Shown here piece by piece: positions 8,764 through 17,700 of a DNA stretch of 64,000 nucleotides. The notes under the pieces are model-generated. The model searched no databases. It saw only the letters and a program-made list of their open reading frames with translations, and was not told the DNA's origin. Numbering within the stretch: position 1 is the first letter of the stretch; the number at the start of each line of letters is the position of its first letter. A program made the position numbers and the translations under genes. The DNA is from Marinomonas aquimarina (GTDB lineage Bacteria > Pseudomonadota > Gammaproteobacteria > Pseudomonadales > Marinomonadaceae): assembly GCF_900089755.1 (NCBI RefSeq), contig NZ_FLOC01000001.1, forward strand, positions 1-64,000. The letters run 5' to 3'.

Positions 8764-8798
8764 CTCTCTTACGAATTAAACCGATTTATGAAATTAAA

Positions 8799-9302
8799 TT
8801 ACGATTCGTTGATGCCCAGTTTATCTTTCAGTGCCGCGACGGAACGCTGGTACGAATCTGTGATTTTTTCCATGGTGTCATCGTAGGTATCTTGTGCTTC
8901 GGCAAGCGCGGCATCGCTATTGGCCTCCTCCTTAGCGTCCTCTAAGGCCTCTTGCGCATTGTCTACTTGATGCTCAAACTCGTCGTGCAAGTCTGCTATA
9001 CCCTCTTGGAAGTCTGCTTTGACCTGCTCCCAGTTTTCTTCGGCATCGTTCGCGGTGATGTGCTCATCAATGAAACATTCCGTTTTTGCTGAGGCTAAGG
9101 CCGCTTGAGCTTTAAATATCTCACTCCAGTCTTCCTGCGCTTTAGCGATTTCTACTGCTGCTTCGTTACCAGCGACTCGTGCACAGGCCAGATCGTCGGC
9201 ATAAGCGGAAGTCCCCACCAAGCTTGCGGCTGCTAAAGCAGATACTAGAGCGCCATTCTTGACCATGGTCGCGGTATTCTTAAGTGCTGTTGAAGTGTTC
9301 AT
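8799..9302 (-). CDS. Unrecognised exported, acidic, helical protein
   Basis: About 167 residues from ATG 9302, which has AGGACGGA upstream; an in-frame ATG at 9320 lacks this. A signal peptide is clear (MVKNGALVSALAAASLVGTS, then AYA cleavage), giving a mature periplasmic or secreted protein that begins DDLACARVAG. The rest is almost all Ala/Glu/Asp/Lys/Gln heptad-like helix with two cysteines (LAC and TEC) that could form a disulfide. I do not recognise a family. It is a single gene with its own terminator and about 250 bp upstream before the ilv terminator. Confidence 0.75.
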   Translation of the reverse strand: MNTSTALKNTATMVKNGALVSALAAASLVGTSAYADDLACARVAGNEAAVEIAKAQEDWSEIFKAQAALASAKTECFIDEHITANDAEENWEQVKADFQEGIADLHDEFEHQVDNAQEALEDAKEEANSDAALAEAQDTYDDTMEKITDSYQRSVAALKDKLGINES

Positions 9303-9500
9303 AGTTCCGTCCTGTTCCAATGAATGTGTCCTTTCATTGTGGCCACTGATGAGAAAAAATAAACCTAGAATCAGTCGCTTACGCTTTTACTCCCAGTATG
9401 TACTAAATGTTGTCCGAGATGACAATTCACTCAACAGTTGTCAATAAAATGCCAAGAGACATCCGGGAAATAAACGCTTACAGGTAAAAATCGCAGGCAT

Positions 9501-9528
9501 AAAAAAACGCGCCATGAGGCGCGTTTTT
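9501..9528 (-). terminator. Terminator of the ilvIH operon (bidirectional)
   Basis: ACGCGCC, loop ATGA, GGCGCGT with A7 on the left and T5 on the right; 23 bp past the ilvH stop. Confidence 0.87.
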
Positions 9529-9550
9529 AACGTCTTATGCAAGGTAGACC

Positions 9551-10042
9551 TTACAGTGACAGCGTTTTCTCACCGCGGGCGATACCAGATACACCGGTAC
9601 GAACCACTTCAAGAATGTGCATACCACCTAGCGCTTGTAGGAAGCCATCTAGCTTGTCTGACTCACCCACGATCTGCACAGTGTAGATCGAAGGCGTCAT
9701 GTCGATGATGTTGCCACGGAAAATATCCACGGTACGCTTTACTTCGGCACGTTGGGCACCAGAAGCACGCACTTTCACCAGCATCAATTCACGCTCGATG
9801 TGCTGACCTTCTGTCAGATCCACCAGCTTCACCACATCGATTAGCTTGTTCAGTTGCTTAGTGATTTGCTCAACCACTTGATCCGAACCAAACGTGGTCA
9901 GCGTTAAACGCGACAAAGTTGGGTCATCTGTTGGGGCAACGTTTAGCGTTTCGATGTTGAAGTTACGCTGTGAAAACAAGCCTACAACACGCGACAATGC
10001 ACCCGGTTCGTTTTCCATTAAAACTGAGATAATGTGTCGCAT
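9551..10042 (-). CDS. ilvH: Acetolactate synthase, regulatory small subunit
   Basis: 163 residues. N-terminal ACT domain (MRHIISVLMENEPGALSRVV) that binds the feedback inhibitor valine, then the conserved C-terminal ALS small-subunit domain (LDGFLQALGGMHILEVVRTG). It stimulates and confers valine sensitivity on IlvI. Only one base separates it from the end of ilvI, so the two are co-transcribed and probably translationally coupled. Confidence 0.96.
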   Translation of the reverse strand: MRHIISVLMENEPGALSRVVGLFSQRNFNIETLNVAPTDDPTLSRLTLTTFGSDQVVEQITKQLNKLIDVVKLVDLTEGQHIERELMLVKVRASGAQRAEVKRTVDIFRGNIIDMTPSIYTVQIVGESDKLDGFLQALGGMHILEVVRTGVSGIARGEKTLSL

Positions 10043-10043
10043 A

Positions 10044-11762
10044 TTAAGTTCGCTCCGTTTTGCTTAGGAACATATCACGCATCGAACCGCGTGGTACTTG
10101 CATTGGGTATACGTGTTCCTCTGGGTCTACATAACAGTTGATGAATACAAGCTGATCTTTCATCGCGAACGCTTCTTCCATCTTCGCATCTAGCTCGTCT
10201 TTAGTACGGATTTCAACGTACTGGTGACGGTAGGCGTCCATCAGTGTCTTAAATTCAGGCAATGAATCTAGGTAAGAGTTTGAGTGACGGCCTTCGTAGT
10301 TCATGTCTTGCCATTGGCGAACCATGCCTAGGTAACCGTTGTTCAAACATAGAATCTTCACTGGCAAGCCGTACTGTAGACAAGTCGATAGCTCCTGAAT
10401 GTTCATCTGGATACTACCTTCACCTGTTACACACACTACGGTTTCTTCAGGGAAGTTCATCTTAACGCCCATTGCCGCAGGCAGACCAAAGCCCATTGTG
10501 CCAAGACCACCGGAGTTAATCCAACGGTACGGTTTAGCGAACTTGTAGTACTGCGCCGTGAACATCTGGTGTTGACCAACGTCTGATGCCACAAATGCAT
10601 CACCGTTGGTAGCACGCCAACAAGCTTCAACCGCTGCTTGTGGCTTGATCTTATCACTGCTGGTGTCGTAACGACCGCCGTGAACTTGACGCCATTCGTT
10701 GATTTGCTTCCACCAGTTGCCAATCGCATCCTGGTTAGAACGCGCAGGAGCATCGTCAATCAAGGCCATCATTTCTTCCAGTACTTGAATCACTGGACCT
10801 ACGATTGGCACATCGGCACGAATCGTTTTAGAAATTGACGCAGGATCGATGTCCACGTGAATGATTTTTGCACTTGGACAGAATTTGTCTGGATCGTTAG
10901 TCACACGGTCGTCAAAACGCGCACCGATCGCAAGGATCAAATCACTGTGGTGCATCGCTTGGTTGGCTTCGTATGAACCGTGCATACCCAACATACCAAC
11001 GAACTGCTTATCGGTACCAGGGTAACCACCTAGGCCCATTAGGGTATTCGTTACTGGGTATTCAAGTTGTTGCGCCAATTTCGTTAGTAGCTCAGCGCCA
11101 CCGCCCATGATGACACCACCACCGGCATAGATCATTGGACGCTTAGCAGCCAACAACAGATCCACGGCTTTCTTGATTTGACCGCTGTGACCTTTCGCTG
11201 GTGGCGTGTAAGAACGCAGCGATACCGATTCTGGGTAGCTGTATTCATACTTTTCGTTCGGCATGGTCATGTCTTTTGGAATATCGACAACCACTGGACC
11301 AGGACGACCTGAGCTTGCAATGTAGAAGGCTTTCTTCAGTATTGCAGGAATCTCTGAAGGGTGTTTAACCGTAAAGCTGTGCTTCACGATTGGACGAGAC
11401 ACACCAATCATGTCAGTTTCTTGGAAGGCATCTTCACCGATCAAGTAACTCATTACCTGACCACAGATGACTACCATAGGGATGGAATCCATGAATGCTG
11501 TCGCAATACCAGTTACAGTATTGGTCGCGCCAGGACCAGAGGTGACCAAGACGGCCCCAGGTTTGCCTGTCGCACGCGCGTAACCGTCAGCCATGTGCGT
11601 TGCCGCTTGTTCATGACGGACAAGAACGTGTTTGACATCAGATTGGCGATGCAGTGCATCGTAAATGTGCAATGCTGCACCACCTGGATAACCATAAATG
11701 TATTCTACTCCCTCATCTTTGAGGAAGCGGGCGATCATTTCACCACCGGATAGTAACTCCAC
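10044..11762 (-). CDS. ilvI: Acetolactate synthase, catalytic large subunit
   Basis: ThDP- and FAD-dependent condensation of pyruvate to acetolactate, or with 2-oxobutyrate to acetohydroxybutyrate, the first common step to valine, leucine and isoleucine. N-terminal [20 protein letters not shown] and [25 protein letters not shown] with the catalytic Glu, and the ThDP motif GEGSIQMN (Glu where many have Asp, as in pseudomonad IlvI). I place the start at GTG 11762: AGAGG lies eight bases upstream and homology begins there. An ATG at 11789/11786 in frame has no clear ribosome site. About 572 residues. Confidence 0.96.
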   Translation of the reverse strand: MELLSGGEMIARFLKDEGVEYIYGYPGGAALHIYDALHRQSDVKHVLVRHEQAATHMADGYARATGKPGAVLVTSGPGATNTVTGIATAFMDSIPMVVICGQVMSYLIGEDAFQETDMIGVSRPIVKHSFTVKHPSEIPAILKKAFYIASSGRPGPVVVDIPKDMTMPNEKYEYSYPESVSLRSYTPPAKGHSGQIKKAVDLLLAAKRPMIYAGGGVIMGGGAELLTKLAQQLEYPVTNTLMGLGGYPGTDKQFVGMLGMHGSYEANQAMHHSDLILAIGARFDDRVTNDPDKFCPSAKIIHVDIDPASISKTIRADVPIVGPVIQVLEEMMALIDDAPARSNQDAIGNWWKQINEWRQVHGGRYDTSSDKIKPQAAVEACWRATNGDAFVASDVGQHQMFTAQYYKFAKPYRWINSGGLGTMGFGLPAAMGVKMNFPEETVVCVTGEGSIQMNIQELSTCLQYGLPVKILCLNNGYLGMVRQWQDMNYEGRHSNSYLDSLPEFKTLMDAYRHQYVEIRTKDELDAKMEEAFAMKDQLVFINCYVDPEEHVYPMQVPRGSMRDMFLSKTERT

Positions 11763-11809
11763 CTTGTAAACCTCTATAGTGTTCATCAATCTGCTATTTT
11801 GGTGCGCCT

Positions 11810-11838
11810 ATTGTAACCGCATACCAAGGTCAGATAAA
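11810..11838 (-). promoter_or_regulatory. Candidate proximal promoter of ilvIH
   Basis: On the minus strand TTTATC, 17 bp, TACAAT (plus-strand 11810-11815 ATTGTA). The -10 is good (5/6), the -35 moderate (3/6). It would start transcription about 40 nt before the GTG. Confidence 0.35.
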
Positions 11839-12069
11839 AGTTGATAAAACGATGTTTGCAAAACAAATGAGATGCCTGTTACCAAGGAACACTCAAACGC
11901 AAGAAATCGCAGTTTTGACACTGCCCGCGTCTTTTCGCGAGGGGAAGCATTGCCGGTCAAAATTCTACCTACAACACTTAGTGTAACGACTATACTGAGT
12001 CGTATTGAAAGGGGCTGTTGGCCACCATCAGAAGAGTTAGTCAGCGGGGTATTGCCGACGTAAGCGACC

Positions 12070-12098
12070 ATTTTGTCAGGCGCACTATAATGTGTCAA
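12070..12098 (-). promoter_or_regulatory. Candidate distal promoter upstream of ilvI
   Basis: Minus strand TTGACA (plus 12093-12098 TGTCAA), 17-bp spacer, CAAAAT (plus 12070-12075). A perfect -35 with a 4/6 -10. If used, it gives ilvIH a leader of about 300 nt. Confidence 0.4.
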
Positions 12099-12186
12099 TT
12101 AAAAAGCCCGAATTATCGCCATTCTTCTTGCTCTGATAGGGCTTTCATGGTGTCATACTTATATTACGAAATAAGGAGTTACCACT

Positions 12187-12447
12187 ATGGCTTCAGAATT
12201 AAATCAACAACGTATTATCGATGAATTTTTGCGTTGCTTCCGCAAGATGCTGATGGAGCCTGAACTATCAGGTGAACTGGTACGCATTGCCAAGGAACAC
12301 ATTAACGAGCCGAATGCTTACCAAGTGATTGCCGAAGCAGTTTCTAGCCAAACCACTTTAAAAATTCCTGAAGAGCACTCTGACGCCGACCGTCTTTTCA
12401 TCAAGTTACTGATGGACACGGTGAAGAGCGACAGCAACCTTTACTAA
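12187..12447 (+). CDS. Small conserved-looking protein of unknown function
   Basis: 86 residues with an excellent ribosome site (AAGGAGTTACCACT before ATG). Predicted mostly helical and cytoplasmic, mildly acidic, without signal peptide, cysteine pairs of note or membrane segment. Sequence features: RIIDEFLRCFRKMLMEPELS and a C-terminal DRLFIKLLMDTVKSD. I do not recognise a family. It diverges from ilvIH and is followed by queG after about 90 bp, with no clear terminator between them. Confidence 0.75.
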   Translation: MASELNQQRIIDEFLRCFRKMLMEPELSGELVRIAKEHINEPNAYQVIAEAVSSQTTLKIPEEHSDADRLFIKLLMDTVKSDSNLY

Positions 12448-12536
12448 GCTCTTTCTTCAAAGTAGGGGTGTCGCACTCCTACTTTACCTTTCTAAAGGGG
12501 CGCATTGCCCTGCACTTGCTAAGCAACGATTTTATT

Positions 12537-13607
12537 GTGTCTTCCCTTTCTGATTCTGAATTACACCAACTTGCCCAAGATATTAAGCAATGGGCCCATG
12601 AGTTTGGCTTTAGCGAATGCCGTATTGTCGACCCGTCGTTAGAACAATATCGAGAAGAATTTCAAGCTTGGCTAGAGCAAGGCTATCACGGTGAAATGGA
12701 CTATTTGGCCAATCACAGCGATTTACGCTTTGCCCCGGCCAATTTACATGAAGGCACGCAGCGCGTACTGAGCCTGAGCATGGCCTATTTGCCAGAGTCA
12801 GTTGAAACCATTAAACGGCTACAGACCAAGGACCAAGGCTACATTGCCCGTTACGCCCTTGGCCGCGACTACCACAAACTGATTCGCAAACGCCTAACTC
12901 AGCTCGCAAAACGTATTGAGCAAGCCATTGGCGAGCATGGCTACCGTGCTTTTGTCGACAGTGCGCCGATTTTAGAGCGGCAAATAGCAGAGCAAGCGGG
13001 TATGGGCTGGATAGGTAAAAACACCCTCTTACTTTCACCCAAAGCGGGCAGCTGGTTTCTGCTCGGAGAAATTTTCACCAACCTACCTTTACCCGTCGAT
13101 CAAGCCACGCAAAAGCGCCATTGTGGCAGCTGCAGTGCGTGCCTGGATAAATGCCCAACCGATGCCTTTGTTGAGCCTTGGGTATTAGACGCCAGTAAGT
13201 GCATTTCGTACCTAACCATCGAATACGATGGCATCATCCCAGAAGAATTACGCGCCAAAATGGGCAACCGAATTTTTGGCTGTGACGATTGTCAGCTGGT
13301 ATGCCCTTGGACCAAGTTTGCAAAATACACTCAAGAGCCAGATTTTCAACCGCGCCACAACTTAGACAGTGAAGACCTATTAACACTCTTTAGCTGGGAT
13401 GAGGCGACGTTTTTGAAAAATACCGAAGGCTCGCCTATCCGTCGTACCGGCTATGAAAATTGGCGGCGCAACATCGCCGTTGCATTGGGGAACGCACCAA
13501 CGCGGGTCGACCTCATTGAGGTGTTAGAACAAGCTAGGTTGGAAGCTTCTCCGAAACTTCTGGTTCACCTTGAGTGGGCTCTGAAGCAACATCAAGCACC
13601 TCAATAA
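12537..13607 (+). CDS. queG: Epoxyqueuosine reductase
   Basis: Cobalamin-dependent iron-sulfur enzyme that reduces epoxyqueuosine to queuosine in tRNA. The two [4Fe-4S] motifs are visible: CGSCSACLDKCP and, later, CDDCQLVCPW; upstream is the GWIGKNTLLL segment. The frame opens at a GTG at 12468, but homology (LAQDIKQWAHEFGF near residue 10) supports the GTG at 12537, giving about 356 residues; the ribosome site there is weak. Its 3' end overlaps the convergent diguanylate cyclase gene by 74 bp. Confidence 0.94.
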   Translation: MSSLSDSELHQLAQDIKQWAHEFGFSECRIVDPSLEQYREEFQAWLEQGYHGEMDYLANHSDLRFAPANLHEGTQRVLSLSMAYLPESVETIKRLQTKDQGYIARYALGRDYHKLIRKRLTQLAKRIEQAIGEHGYRAFVDSAPILERQIAEQAGMGWIGKNTLLLSPKAGSWFLLGEIFTNLPLPVDQATQKRHCGSCSACLDKCPTDAFVEPWVLDASKCISYLTIEYDGIIPEELRAKMGNRIFGCDDCQLVCPWTKFAKYTQEPDFQPRHNLDSEDLLTLFSWDEATFLKNTEGSPIRRTGYENWRRNIAVALGNAPTRVDLIEVLEQARLEASPKLLVHLEWALKQHQAPQ

Positions 13608-14907
13608 ATTCACCATCCGCCAACTCGAGCTGAGTATGACTTTGTTCTAGAGAAGCAATGATCACTCGGTTACGCCCTAACCCTTTGGCGTCGTACAAGG
13701 CATCATCCGCACGCTTCAGTAGCTGCCCTGCGGTTTCTTGCTCTCCCAGTTGCGCCACTCCAATGCTGGTGGTGATCTTAATGGCCTGTTCTTCGAAACG
13801 CGCCTTGGCAATGGCCGCTCGCAGCGTTTCAGCTTGTTCTTCGGCCTTTGCCAGATCAAAGTAAGGCAATAGCACAGCAAACTCTTCTCCTCCCCAGCGC
13901 GCCACCACACCCTCTGCGCCAATCTCACGCTGGATCACATGGGCAGCATGCTTCAGCACATGATCCCCTGTTTGATGCCCAAAGCGGTCATTCACCTTTT
14001 TAAAGTCATCCAAGTCCACCAGCAAAATTGCCAGGGGCGTTGCGCGACGCTTAGACAGCGTAACATGCTCCTTAAACAGCACATCAAAGCGGGTACGGTT
14101 ATAGACTTGAGTTAACGAATCGGTATTGGCAATGATCGAAAGCTGCTTATTAAGAATCAACAACTCTTCATTACGCTCTTCTAGAGCCGCTGTTTTAGCG
14201 TGAATATGGCGCTCCAGCCCTTGGTTGCTTTCAGCTAACTGCTCACGGGACTTGGCCAAAGACAAAATGACGCGGTTCACACCAACCAACACCTGCCGAT
14301 ATTCTTTGAACTGCCCGAGAAATGAGTCCGCTTGCAGCGCGGCAGGCTGGCGCAAGTTGACCATGCTTAACTCACGCATAAAGCTACTGAAGGTGCGATA
14401 AATGCCGCGCTTTACCAGATAATTCAGCAACAACATCAGCACCATTAGCTGCCCCACTAGCAAGGCGATCACTGGCAGTAGGTCATGCTTAAAAACATGC
14501 TCTAGCAGTGTGTCTGAGTAGGTAACGGCAAGCGTAAACGAAGAATTTTGGAGGTCGAGCAGATTAAAAGCGCTCGATGCTGTCGCGGCCAACTCTACTG
14601 AGCTTGGCCAAGCAAACACAACATGGCCGTCTTCTCCTAACAGAGCAATGCTCTGAAATGCCACACTATCGCTTTCACTGAGCTGAATGCCTAGGGTCAA
14701 CCATTGCAATGCTTGCTGTTCGTTACCGGGCGCCTGCGTTATAGCTTCTACAACGGATGTTTGCAGTTGAGCAGTCATGTCTGCTCTATGGGCCACAACC
14801 TGCTGATAAGACCAAATGATCAGTCCTCCTAACAGGACTACGGCCATAGCAATATAACAAGCCACAACCTTAGTTAGGATAAACTGAACCGCACTTCTAC
14901 GAGGCAT
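13534..14907 (-). CDS. Membrane-anchored diguanylate cyclase (GGDEF)
   Basis: About 457 residues: membrane helix (~12-33), periplasmic sensor region (~35-143), second helix (~144-165), a coiled-coil linker (~215-255), then a GGDEF domain (~280-425) with DSLTQVYNR, LLVDLDDFKKVNDRFGH and the active-site GGEEF. It should make cyclic di-GMP from two GTP. The RxxD inhibitory site expected five residues before GGEEF is absent (GAEG there), so product feedback through that site is unlikely. The periplasmic ligand is unknown. ATG 14907 has AAGGG upstream. The last 74 bp overlap queG in the opposite strand. Confidence 0.92.
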   Translation of the reverse strand: MPRRSAVQFILTKVVACYIAMAVVLLGGLIIWSYQQVVAHRADMTAQLQTSVVEAITQAPGNEQQALQWLTLGIQLSESDSVAFQSIALLGEDGHVVFAWPSSVELAATASSAFNLLDLQNSSFTLAVTYSDTLLEHVFKHDLLPVIALLVGQLMVLMLLLNYLVKRGIYRTFSSFMRELSMVNLRQPAALQADSFLGQFKEYRQVLVGVNRVILSLAKSREQLAESNQGLERHIHAKTAALEERNEELLILNKQLSIIANTDSLTQVYNRTRFDVLFKEHVTLSKRRATPLAILLVDLDDFKKVNDRFGHQTGDHVLKHAAHVIQREIGAEGVVARWGGEEFAVLLPYFDLAKAEEQAETLRAAIAKARFEEQAIKITTSIGVAQLGEQETAGQLLKRADDALYDAKGLGRNRVIIASLEQSHTQLELADGEFIEVLDVASEPTQGEPEVSEKLPT

Positions 14908-15141
14908 CACGCTAGACCCTTATAAATCCTTGCCAGAGCCGATAGACCCAGCGTTAATAAGAATTACCTAAATGTGAAAGCATTAATGTTTGTCAAAAGA
15001 CACCCGAAATTAACACAAACATAACGAAATAAATTACCCCATTACATTTTATTACAAAGACACTCCCTACCGCCTAAAATCCCGCTGCTTTGGTATTAAA
15101 ATAGGCATAACCACCTCTTAAACTTACACAAAGTTACAAAG

Positions 15142-16005
15142 CTAGCGAGCCACCATCCGAATCAAACCTTCCTGTGCGGTAGACGCCACCAATTGGCCAC
15201 TGCGATCAAATATTTTACCACGCACAAAGCCACGCGCCCCCGATGCGGAAGGACTGTCTGCTACGTACAGCAACCATTCATCTAAGCGAAAAGGACGATG
15301 AAACCAGATCGAGTGATCCAGACTGGCAATATTCAAGTTCGGATTACCAATGGAAATACCGTGGGGCTGAAGCGCGGTTTCCAGAAAACCATAATCGGTG
15401 GTATACGCCAACATCGATTGATGCACTAACTCATTGTCTGGTAAGGGTGCGACGCTCTTGATCCACATATGGCGAGTGGGTAAACCAGGACGCGGTCGGA
15501 ACGGATTTTGATTCTCGACGATGCGATATTCAATCGGGCGCTCAGCGGTCAATAAACTGCGAATCTTGGCGGGGATTTCTTGCGCATGCTTTTGAAACAG
15601 ACTTAGCTCCGATTTGAAATTCTCAGGCCCTGGCACATTGGGCATCGCTTCTTGATGGGACAAGCCATCTTCAAATTTTTGAAACGAGGCGGTCATTAAT
15701 AGAATCGGGCCATCCTTTTGCGAAGCAATCACACGACGCACACTGAAGCTTCCTCCATCACGAATCACTTCCACATCGTAGTCGATGGTTTGCGTCGCAT
15801 CCCCAGGACGGATAAAGTAGCTGTGTAGTGAATGGGGCATGCGCTCATCAGGGACCGTTTGCGCGGCGGCACTCAAGGCTTGTCCGACCACTTGACCGCC
15901 AAAGACCTTAGGAAACCCTAAATCTTGACTCTTACCGACAAATTTAGTGTCAGATAGCCGATTCAAAGTGAGTAAATCTATCAAATTATGTATAACACTA
16001 TGCAC
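15142..16005 (-). CDS. tesB: Acyl-CoA thioesterase II
   Basis: Double hot-dog thioesterase that hydrolyses medium- and long-chain acyl-CoAs. VFGGQVVGQAL, HSLHSYFIRPGD and LDHSIWFHRPFRLDEWLLY are TesB signatures. The catalytic residues correspond to Asp in TTDYGF, Ser in IASLDHS (Thr in E. coli) and Gln in STAQEG. GTG 16005 follows AGGGGG with six-base spacing and gives 287 residues, matching the family; the frame runs to 16047. It diverges from moaA. Confidence 0.94.
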   Translation of the reverse strand: MHSVIHNLIDLLTLNRLSDTKFVGKSQDLGFPKVFGGQVVGQALSAAAQTVPDERMPHSLHSYFIRPGDATQTIDYDVEVIRDGGSFSVRRVIASQKDGPILLMTASFQKFEDGLSHQEAMPNVPGPENFKSELSLFQKHAQEIPAKIRSLLTAERPIEYRIVENQNPFRPRPGLPTRHMWIKSVAPLPDNELVHQSMLAYTTDYGFLETALQPHGISIGNPNLNIASLDHSIWFHRPFRLDEWLLYVADSPSASGARGFVRGKIFDRSGQLVASTAQEGLIRMVAR

Positions 16006-16048
16006 TGCATTCCCCCTATCTCGATAGTGGCTTAAACTGCACGCCAAT

Positions 16049-16074
16049 ATTGCGTTATTTGAGCGTAACGCAAT
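16049..16074. promoter_or_regulatory. 26-bp inverted repeat in the tesB/moaA divergent gap
   Basis: ATTGCGTTA (16049-16057), eight-base spacer, TAACGCAAT (16066-16074): perfect 9-bp arms. The CGTTA...TAACG half-sites recall ModE operators, but E. coli modA has 14 bp between those half-sites rather than 8. A second hairpin, TACAGAG-N6-CTCTGTA, follows at 16085-16104. Function is inferred. Confidence 0.5.
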
Positions 16075-16149
16075 CCGTAGTCAGTACAGAGTTTTGCCTC
16101 TGTAAGGTAATTTTGCTTCTATTAGAAAATTGTAGAGAGGCCAATTCAA

Positions 16150-17145
16150 GTGTCCAATTCCATGCTAATCGATCCGTTCGGTCGAACCATAGACTATCTT
16201 AGGATTTCAGTGACGGACCGCTGCGATTTCCGTTGCACCTACTGCATGGACGAAGATGCCAACTTTTTGCCACGTCGTGATATTCTTTCGTTAGAAGAAA
16301 TCGTACAGGTCGCTACCTCTTTTGTAGAACTGGGGACGCGCAAGATTCGCATTACCGGTGGTGAACCGCTGGTACGCAAAGACATTCTTTGGGCCCTAGA
16401 ACAAATTGCCGCATTGCCTGGTTTGGACGAACTGACCATCACAACCAATGGCTCGCAACTGGAAAAGATGGGACAACAGCTGTTCGATGCCGGTGTGTCA
16501 CGCATTAACATCAGCTTAGATACCCTAAAGCGCGAGCGTTTTGAAGAACTGACCCGTCGCGATAAACTTGAACAAGTGCTTCGTGGCATCGAAACCGTCA
16601 GCGCCCTGCCGTTTAAACAACTTAAACTCAACGCAGTGATCCTAGGTGGTCACAATGACGATGAGATCGAAGATCTGGTGGAATACGCCCTAGCTCACAA
16701 GATGGACATTAGCTTCATCGAGGAGATGCCGCTGGGTCAAATTTCCCATCATGACCGCGCCAAAGTGTATATTTCCAGCGACGAACTCCGTGAGCGTTTA
16801 AGCCAACGTTGGCAACTTAGCGCCAGTGAACGTTCTACCGGTGGCCCGTCACGCTACTTCAATATCGCTGGTGAAACACAGCAGATTGGCTTTATTTCGC
16901 CACACAGCCACAACTTTTGTAGCACCTGCAACCGCGTGCGTTTAACCGCGGAAGGCCGATTGCTCATGTGTTTGGGCAACGAGCATTCGAAAGATTTGAA
17001 GGCTGTGATGCGCGCTCATCCTGAGAATGTTGAGTTACTTAAACAGACCATTATTGATTCTTTGGTATTAAAACCAGAGAAACACCATTTCAATCTAGAA
17101 GAAGAACCTCAAATCTTGCGCTTTATGAGCGCAACCGGTGGTTAA
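16150..17145 (+). CDS. moaA: GTP 3',8-cyclase
   Basis: Radical SAM enzyme for the first step of molybdenum cofactor synthesis, from GTP to cyclic 3',8-dihydro-GTP. N-terminal cluster motif CDFRCTYC, ITGGEP, the C-terminal cluster CSTCNRVRLT...C, and a terminal Gly-Gly needed for activity are all present. 331 residues, starting with GTG; AGAGAGG lies upstream. First gene of moaA-moaB-moeA. moaC, moaD and moaE are not in the window. Confidence 0.96.
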   Translation: MSNSMLIDPFGRTIDYLRISVTDRCDFRCTYCMDEDANFLPRRDILSLEEIVQVATSFVELGTRKIRITGGEPLVRKDILWALEQIAALPGLDELTITTNGSQLEKMGQQLFDAGVSRINISLDTLKRERFEELTRRDKLEQVLRGIETVSALPFKQLKLNAVILGGHNDDEIEDLVEYALAHKMDISFIEEMPLGQISHHDRAKVYISSDELRERLSQRWQLSASERSTGGPSRYFNIAGETQQIGFISPHSHNFCSTCNRVRLTAEGRLLMCLGNEHSKDLKAVMRAHPENVELLKQTIIDSLVLKPEKHHFNLEEEPQILRFMSATGG

Positions 17146-17159
17146 TAAAGGATTTCATT

Positions 17160-17699
17160 ATGGCTAAAACCCCTTCGCCTTTTCGTCCATTGAACATCAA
17201 TGTCCTGACCGTTTCTGATACCCGTGGTTTGGCAGAAGACACCTCGGGCGAGGCATTGATCGAAATACTAAAAGAAGCAGGCCATACTCTAAACGATCGC
17301 GCTCTTGTCAAAGACGACGTTTACGCCATGCGTGCTGTGGTATCAAACTGGATCGCCGATGAAAATGCTCACGTCGTGTTGATCACCGGCGGTACTGGCT
17401 TTTACTCACGTGACAGCACCCCAGAAGCCATTATTCCGCTACTAGATAAGCAAGTAGACGGCTTTGGTGAATTGTTCCGCCAAATCTCACACCAAGAAAT
17501 CGGTACTTCGACGATTCAGTCGCGCGCTTTGGCAGGCCTAGCGAATAAGACACTGATTTTCTGCCTACCTGGCTCAACGGGCGCCTGTCGCACGGCTTGG
17601 AACGGCATTATCAAAGAGCAGCTAGATGCGCGCCATCGCCCATGTAACTTCGTTACCATGCTACTAGGCCCTTACCAGCCACCCATTCACGAGGTGTGA
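17160..17699 (+). CDS. moaB: Molybdenum cofactor biosynthesis protein B
   Basis: 179 residues of the MoaB/Mog fold, which adenylylates molybdopterin. Visible motifs are LTVSDTRG, the phosphate loop ITGGTGF and LPGSTGACRTAWN. It lies 14 bp after moaA and one base before moeA, so the three form one operon. Confidence 0.94.
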   Translation: MAKTPSPFRPLNINVLTVSDTRGLAEDTSGEALIEILKEAGHTLNDRALVKDDVYAMRAVVSNWIADENAHVVLITGGTGFYSRDSTPEAIIPLLDKQVDGFGELFRQISHQEIGTSTIQSRALAGLANKTLIFCLPGSTGACRTAWNGIIKEQLDARHRPCNFVTMLLGPYQPPIHEV

Positions 17700-17700
17700 T

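Larger units (their letters stand above)
11763..12186. other. 424-bp divergent intergenic region between ilvI and the gene at 12187
   Basis: No convincing gene. A leftward 96-codon frame (11808-12098) begins with TTG, has no ribosome site and no recognisable product. The region holds two leftward promoter candidates, a TATAAT at 12086-12091 facing right without a matching -35, and an inverted repeat ACGACT-N6-AGTCGT at 11986-12003. A leftward stretch around 11950-12000 is rich in Ile/Val/Leu codons, but no start codon or terminator hairpin is arranged as in a classical ilv attenuator. Confidence 0.5.

Noticed and set aside
11808..12098. Leftward 96-codon frame in the ilvI upstream gap
   Set aside because: Starts at TTG inside a promoter-like TTGACA, lacks a ribosome site, and shows no family or coding bias.
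16075..16149. Molybdenum-cofactor riboswitch before moaA
   Set aside because: The leader is too short and has only one small hairpin; the known riboswitch needs well over 100 nt with several helices.
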